A stretch of 64,000 bases of DNA, from NCBI RefSeq assembly GCF_000344685.1, contig NW_006920419.1, positions 1,107,576 through 1,171,575 of the forward strand. Direction: 5' to 3'. The stretch comes from Gloeophyllum trabeum ATCC 11539 (taxonomy: Eukaryota > Basidiomycota > Agaricomycetes > Gloeophyllales > Gloeophyllaceae). The notes beneath the pieces were generated by a model. That model was given only the letters and a program-made list of their open reading frames with translations. It was not told where the DNA came from and searched no databases. The position numbers and the translations under genes were made by a program. This document shows positions 57,946 through 64,000 of this stretch, piece by piece. Numbering within the stretch: the first letter of the stretch is position 1; the number at the start of each line of letters is the position of its first letter.

Positions 57946-60900
57946 ATCGGGTGGATAGTGGTATATGAGAGACGTAGAGCTCTTGAGGAAGCCGGAGGAT
58001 CGTAGAAAACTATTCCTGGTCACACCCAGAGAGATTCGCGAAGCCAGTATACATCGGCATGAGCGAGGACCTTTCCCTCGATTAATGAACGTGGTAGAAA
58101 GAAGCTCACAGTAAGTACTTTATTGCAAAACTTCGCTGGAAAGGAGACCGGGCGCACGGTGCCTCGGATGCTGGACAAGATGGACAAGAAATGAGTGTCT
58201 AATGCAGCGTAGAATTGGGCGTGCGCGATCGGTCAGCGTACGTCAACTGGCTTTATGCGAGCGCACTCCCCGAGAGCAAGTTCGCCGCCCAACAGTCCAT
58301 GTAGGAGAGAGATGCTCCGAGGCTGGTTATACACCGAGAGAATCTGAAAAGGGATGCCGGTGCAGCGACGACCCGAATGTCGTCGTTTGCGGGAAGCCTG
58401 TGTATATATTTTGGGCACTCTTGATGATCACCTCGGTCAGCACCTCGGGCGACCATGAAGTACGGAACCAGATGCTCGGAAGGGAAGTCGTTAGACAGCT
58501 ATGGTGCAGGCCTTGTACTGTATTTCGGGTGTTTCAAGTGGCTGGAGGCGTGTATACGGCGGAACCTGATACTCGCTTCAATTCCCGCACGGGCAGACGC
58601 ACGACATTGTGGTATATTGCAGCAGAGCGCTCCTATTAATAATAAGTCGGCCTTTGGGGGTAGAGCGGATGGACGCTCGCAGTCAAGAATTATGATTGAA
58701 AGATGGAGAACCAACGAAATGGATCCACAACTACGTCTCGGGGAATCCCGGCGCCGTACGCAGGTCAGTGTGTATATAAACAAACCCCATAAAAGGTCAG
58801 TAATATCTCAAAGACTCAAACGGCGGCGTATCCGTCGAGCTGTGTAGTGCAAGAAGATGAAAAACAACCCGAGGTTATGTAAAGATATTGGTGTCTTTGA
58901 CGGGCTTCGTGGCGCAGCTGAGTGACCAATAGTGCCGTAAAAGTCTGAGCGGCGTTATTCCCCGCCACCGTTTTCAATCCTACCTACGCCTTTTTTGGCG
59001 ACGATGAACGCCACATTCAACTTCAATACGGGCACTATACTGCTGCCCGAGTCATTACCGACGTCGAGCGCCCAGGACGCTCGAACGCGCGGTTGTTTTT
59101 GATTCCGCCTTCATCCAAGCACTGGGTGTCGTATTACCTAGCCTGAGCCCCTCCAGTTGCAGACTCTTTTCAGGTTCCTCAAGTTCGTGGCCTTTACCAT
59201 GGCGCTCCGGTCTTCATTCTACCTTCTAGGGACATGCTGGGACGCATTGCGCCCATCCGGGTTCGGGCAAACGCCCCCGAAGCAATTCGTACCTCCCACC
59301 AATACTGAACCAGGTAGCCATCAAAGACACCCCCGCAGCGAAATCAGTTTCAAGGACTTCCTCAGTGGTTGCCATATTCTCACTCCGCGCGAGAACATCA
59401 CGACCCACCGCGTGCTCGCCCGACGAGCCCATGACCGCGCTTAGGCTCCTTCCGTCCACGCCGGCATTGCTGCTGGTACATACCAGTATGGATCCGCGGT
59501 ATCCTATCTTTCCTCCGACTAGTGCGGGAACGTGTTTCATGGAACACCGGGAGCCGTAGGCTCGCTGTGTCTCGTTCTAGAAACAGCTTGTGTACTCGCT
59601 TCTACCGTCCCCGACGTGGCCGCCTACGCTTTCGTTGCCCACCAGCGTACCCCGACTGCCTCTCAGAACCGCTAATTCTCCCGCGAAGTGCGGCATTCGA
59701 GCGTATTGCTCGTGGCATCGGGTCCTTTAGCAGTCGAACCGATATAATCAGTCATTTCGGGATCACCTGGGGTAATTGACTTGCATTGGCGACGTTTCCT
59801 GTTGACTTTCACTTGGAAGCTACACTCGTTATCTGCTGTAAGGGCTGGCGTACCCGTCCGAACTCAGGTGCGCGTATTCCACGCAGAAAGTCTTGAGTAA
59901 GGATCGACAGCATGGGGCCTCGTATGACACAAGTCTGGCGTGGCCCGTGCAAACTCTCCATTATTTCTCGCAACTGGGATCGCCTTCCGTGAGCTTCCCT
60001 TGCTACGTGTCTTAAACGAATAGACATCTTCTGCAGCTCCATGAATGAAGATCGACAGAATCAAGAGCTTCCGTCATTTATGACACCGTCCTCCGCCTAC
60101 AGATACGAGGATCCGTAGAAGTCTCTGGGCCTACGCAACTGATGTGACTTCCGCTGGCGGCGGAAGGCGTATGGCCTATCTCCAGATTCTTACAGGAACT
60201 CCTCTAGATCCCTTGAAATCAAGTACACTCACATCGTATGGCTCGTAAAACCAGTCTACCGTGACGCTTGGATCCGCGACTATCCACGCAGGTTGCTACG
60301 GCACTACTGCATCTAATGAGGTTTGGCGGGCCAGTCCCTCTTGGTTCCTACCGTTAGATAAGGGTCTTGCGGACGCTTTGTTACAAAATCGATTTTTACA
60401 AGTGATACGAATCAGGAATTTCATCCAGGAACGCCACTCTCGTAGGGCCTCCCGAGTCTAGGGAATACTGGATCAACCCCACCGACGCCAGGGACCATAA
60501 CGCCGCAGAGGCTTCTAATAACTCTATAGTTACGCCCATCGTTACGCTTCAGCCACTTTTGACCTGTCCATATCATACTGGTGTCCAACTAATTCTACTT
60601 CCAGCCGGTCGTCATAAGGCCGATGAAATACGTTATTAGGCGAGTGCTGATGTCGTCTGATATATTTCCTTCTCATTTGATCGCAGCATGCGGGGTGGAA
60701 GTCCGTTACTGGTTGTTAAATTATTGTGTTGTTTGTTTGCAGCGTGCAAAAAATAGGTTGGACGAGCTCTAGCCGCTGAGGGAGTCGCAGTGGGATATCC
60801 GTAGTGTATGCCGTACGACGCACAGCTGCCACCTTCACCGCTCGGTATGCGTTGACGGTTAGTAATAATACCAGCCTGTTGGGTACCTAAGATTCACCAT

Positions 60901-61621
60901 GTTTCCGACGGATATCCGAACCTAGGAAGTCTGGTGAGCCGTATCATAATAGTAGTGATTTTGGCAATCTGATTGAGTGCGATTTTAACAGGTACCATAA
61001 CGCATTTTCTCTTCGTCAGACCATTGACCGATAACTTTGCTCACTTTGCTCATGCTCATGCCTTGCTCCGGCTGGAACGTACACTGGGTCATACGGCTGC
61101 AATATTGCTGGATGATAAGGAGCGGTCACCGCGATACTGCAAATCTTGCGGAAGAATCTCCAGTCATGTCATGGAAGATTGGCGGTCGAAGCGGAATCGA
61201 GGATCCCAGCCCAGGCGCCTAAGGAATCCATTTGAGTTCCTTCTCCAACTTGACAGGTGACAACTTCGCCTACCAAAAGATTGGCGGCCTTTGACTAAGT
61301 ACGGGCCTGAAGAGTTTGGCCTGAGCGGGCTAGTGGGTTTTCTACTGCAATGTATTCGCATGTCCAGTGCGTTAAGAGTTATTCACCTCCTTTAAAGGGT
61401 ATCCCCGACGCTGCCCGACTGGGTACCTTACCCGATAATCGTGCCTCCCAACCGATCACAACATGGTCGAGTTGAAACACAAAACTGCAGTGAATGTAGC
61501 CTATGCCAATTTTGCCTTCGGCTGTCAGGATGGAACACCGTCGACTCCACTAACGAGCTCACATATCAAGGGAGCGATCCCTGGCAAGAGCTCGCCATCG
61601 CCCAGGGCTTCTCATCCAGCG
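57946..61621. other. 3.7-kb stretch without a supportable gene
   Basis: The first few hundred bases are the MFS promoter. Frames at 59157-59444 and 60973-61260 are open but not recognised and have no joinable neighbours. This may be decayed DNA. Confidence 0.5.
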
Positions 61622-62732
61622 ATGCCGAGTACCGCTCAGTGTCTTGCTGCATCTTTCTCCTGCCTTCGTCCGGACGCGGAGGTTCTTGTTGAGCGACTCT
61701 ACGCCCTCGCTGTGTTCCGCGGGCTCCTCGGTACCGCTACCAATGCCTTGTGGACCTTCTTCTTGTTCACCAAGTCCGATTTCAAGACAATCATGCTACC
61801 GATAGTATGTATCGAACATAGGGTGGACGTCTTTGAACTCATCAGTTGTGTTAGGTGGCTTCGGTCCTTGCCACCTGTCCAGATCTGCGCATAGAGAACC
61901 TCGCTTTCTCTATGTTTTGGACATGGCTACATTTGCTGCAATTCTGCACGTCTAATCAGACGCTCAGCGTCGACGAGGACGCAGCGAACAAGTCCTGGCG
62001 TCCAGTACCTTCCGGCAGGATCTCGCTCGCAAGCGCGAAGGCGCTGCGCTGGTGGACGGTACCCCTCTGTCTTCTCCTTTCCCATCAGAAAGGCGCCCTC
62101 CTCCCGAGTATGTCGTTGACTGTAATGACGCTCATGCACAATGAACTCGGATGGCATTCTGGATGGTTCGGGAGAAACCTATGTTGTGCTCTCGGATACA
62201 TGGCCTTTGAGTGGGGCGCAATTTCCTTAGCCTCGTCTTCTGGGCTTCAGGGTAGGGATCATCTTCGATGCTGATCAACAGACGATACTAAAGAGAATAC
62301 AGGTATATCAGCTCAAGATCAATCGAACGTTATTTACGCCATCGGACTCTCGGGTGTCCTCTTAATGACCACTGTTCACACACAAGATTTCAAGGACGTC
62401 GTGGGAGACCGAATTCATAATCGCAAGACTCTTCCCATTGTTATGCCAAAAGCCTCACGTATATTCATCTTGGTGGCAATGACGGCTTGGTCGCTTTTCT
62501 TACCGACGTTGTGGGGAGTTCACCCACTAGTGGCGATCCTTTTCGCTGCCTTGGGTTTCCTTATAGGCGTGCTATGCTACGCATTTCGATCAGTGAAGGC
62601 AGACCAGATCATGTATCTTGTTTACAACGTACGTGATCACGCGTACAATCCTCGAGAGCCTACTGAGATTCCAAATAGTTCTGGCTTGGATTGGCACTCA
62701 TGCTACCAGCACTTGGTGATCGATTTGCTTAA
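61622..62732 (+). CDS. UbiA-family prenyltransferase
   Basis: An integral membrane enzyme that transfers a prenyl chain to an aromatic or similar acceptor. Exons 61622-61804, 61855-62251, 62303-62628 and 62679-62732 join in frame to give 319 aa (start 61622); an in-frame ATG at 61463 would add 53 residues. The first Asp-rich motif appears within NQTLSVDEDAANKSWRPVPS and the second as DFKDVVGDR, with the Mg2+-binding Asp residues in place. Hydrophobic segments (FRGLLGTATNALWTFFLF, WWTVPLCLLLSHQK, VLLMTTVHTQDF, IFILVAMTAWSLFLPTLW, LVAILFAALGFLIGVLCY) give the expected several helices. The end, FWLGLALMLPALGDRFA, is family-like. Fungal members of this type occur both in quinone metabolism and in terpenoid/meroterpenoid pathways; no partner biosynthetic gene lies in the window, so the pathway is unknown. 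Confidence 0.87.
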
Positions 62733-64000
62733 TAGTTCCTGTGAGCGTTAATTTGTCATTTTCAAATGCTGCCAGCGAAAAAGACTGACATGTCTTTACA
62801 CAGTTAATACTCCGGATACTTGCTTATTGTCCGTTTCGGAACCCGCATTACTAGCTACAATACTAATCACGCCTACCTTATGAACCCCAATGTCACGAAT
62901 TAAATGATGGAAGTAGTCGTACGCGTGTAATCCTGTGGGGGTTGTATGATAATCCAACAAACTATCTTCTTTGTCTATACCACAGCAAAGTTGGCGAACC
63001 TTAAGGTTAGGGCTTCCATATATAGGCATCTCGAATTGTAGCTGACATATTACTACAGCCGTTTGCAGTTCGATGGGCCCATTTCTTGAAAATCATTTAC
63101 AGTCGGACCATGTCGGAGAGTGGAATTCAAGTCTCCGGCCCCAATATCAGACCATTTGGACTTCTTTTAATTCCTGGGACGTCCCTGGCACCATGTCCGA
63201 CAAACTCCGACTATATGTGACTTTCTAACGATCTGCAAACGGCTGTAAGCACCTGTTACACCCACTGCACTCAACTGCAGAGGGCCCCTGTCAGATTTAT
63301 GTGCAGCTGGACTAGCTTCGTATGGACACCTGAAACGCTTGGTTCCCAGCTAGAACTGGTATGCGCGACTTGCAGCACCGTCATGGAAGACCAGTGTCAT
63401 TCTCCGACCCGGGTCGGATCGAGTATCTATCGGACAGGAATGCAGATTACAGATCATCACTTCAGAAAGTCACATATAGTCGGAGTTTGTCGGACATGGT
63501 GCCAGGGACGTCCCAGGAATGATATTGGGGTCTCGGGGACTTGAATTCCTCTCTCCGACATGGTCCGACTGTAAATGATTTTCAAACGGCTGTAACGACC
63601 ATAATCATTGGCAATTTGATCTTCAGGGTCTCCCGGCACCGAAGCCCCATCCCCGGCTATCATCGTTACAGCCTTGTCAAAAGTACTCGTAATAGCTCCA
63701 ACACGCAGGAGTAGGTCAACTTTCATGGTTCCTCCGGTATGGCTGTCTGAGCTAATGTGTTGCCCAGATAATTAATCGGCCCGTCTGACGCTGCATGTGG
63801 CTCAATGGGATAACATTCAGAGCGAGCATTGTAGGAGCAATTGCAATCCTAAACTTCCACGTCATGAGCGAGCCACTGAACAACGTTATTCAGAGAGCTA
63901 GACCCGATTAACCGAAGGAACCTTTACGAGTAGCCCACGCCGCAATGGCCACAAAGGCAATAGCGGTGTGGTTATCGTACGATGACGAGGATAAGACGCC
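62733..64000. other. 3' flank with an inverted-repeat element; no gene seen
   Basis: Apart from the inverted-repeat arms described separately, the open frames here are artefacts of the repeat or short. The window ends inside unassigned sequence. Confidence 0.5.
63054..63594. mobile_element. Foldback/MITE-like element with long inverted arms
   Basis: The left arm (63054-63226) and the right arm (63464-63594) are inverted copies of each other over about 130 bp; both contain GTCGGACCATGTCGGAGAG-type text and CTGGGACGTCCCTGGCACC in opposite orientation. The outer ends are TACAGCCGTTTG and CAAACGGCTGTA. The left arm also closes by itself, with TACAGCCGTTTGCAG at 63054 and its inverted copy CTGCAAACGGCTGTA at 63233-63247. 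The structure is therefore either one 541-bp foldback element or two inverted insertions of a roughly 194-bp MITE, the second truncated at its inner end. Compared with the right copy, the left has an extra 22 bp after the terminal repeat. No target duplication or transposase is seen. Confidence 0.78.

Noticed and set aside
57946..61621. Gene in the gap before the UbiA gene
   Set aside because: No open frame shows domain-like sequence or joins by splicing.

Overview
This is nuclear DNA from a filamentous fungus, most likely a basidiomycete of the Agaricomycetes. The genes are dense in introns, mostly 46-70 bp GT..AG introns, and the proteome is typical of that group: MOV10-type helicase, ChAPs/exomer TPR protein, RUS-family protein, calcineurin A, LCB-phosphate phosphatase, UNC-50, bHLH and bZIP regulators, UbiA prenyltransferase. 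All gene models here were assembled by hand from reading frames, splice-site matches and remembered family patterns; no search was run. Layout: 1.5-11.4 kb holds an APH/ChoK-fold kinase-like pseudogene with two in-frame TGA codons, a divergent pair (unknown protein on the minus strand, Xaa-Pro aminopeptidase P in 21 exons on the plus strand), and a zinc-finger plus MOV10-type RNA helicase with two suspicious splice or frame defects. From 11.7 to 16.1 kb, on the minus strand, come a coiled-coil/Ser-Pro-rich protein and a ChAPs (Bud7/Chs6-like) protein. From 16.1 to 28.8 kb the DNA is gene-poor apart from a GC-rich bHLH gene at 20.2-22.1 kb and a 359-bp non-autonomous DNA transposon. From 28.8 to 40.2 kb there is a minus-strand series: RUS/DUF647 protein, rhodopsin-like 7TM protein, small secreted protein, bZIP regulator and a sphingoid-base-phosphate phosphatase. 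A second, 1.58-kb member of the same transposon family sits at 41.2-42.8 kb. From 45.4 to 54.7 kb lie calcineurin A and UNC-50 (minus strand), then, across a 258-bp shared promoter, a long WW-domain protein (plus strand). From 56 to 64 kb there is an MFS monocarboxylate-transporter-like gene, a long empty stretch, a UbiA prenyltransferase gene and an inverted-repeat element. There is no operon-like logic. Most genes are housekeeping or signalling genes (calcineurin signalling, sphingolipid turnover, Golgi/TGN traffic through UNC-50 and ChAPs, two DNA-binding regulators). The most noteworthy signals are three microexons (10, 7 and 10 nt) that restore conserved family motifs exactly, a GC-AG intron, a possible GA-AG intron, a helicase with motif VI split between frames, a hAT-like element family with 8-bp target duplications and repeated subterminal motifs, and a long inverted repeat at the right edge. 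I found no CRISPR array, rRNA or intact tRNA, and nothing I can defend as a wholly new biological system.
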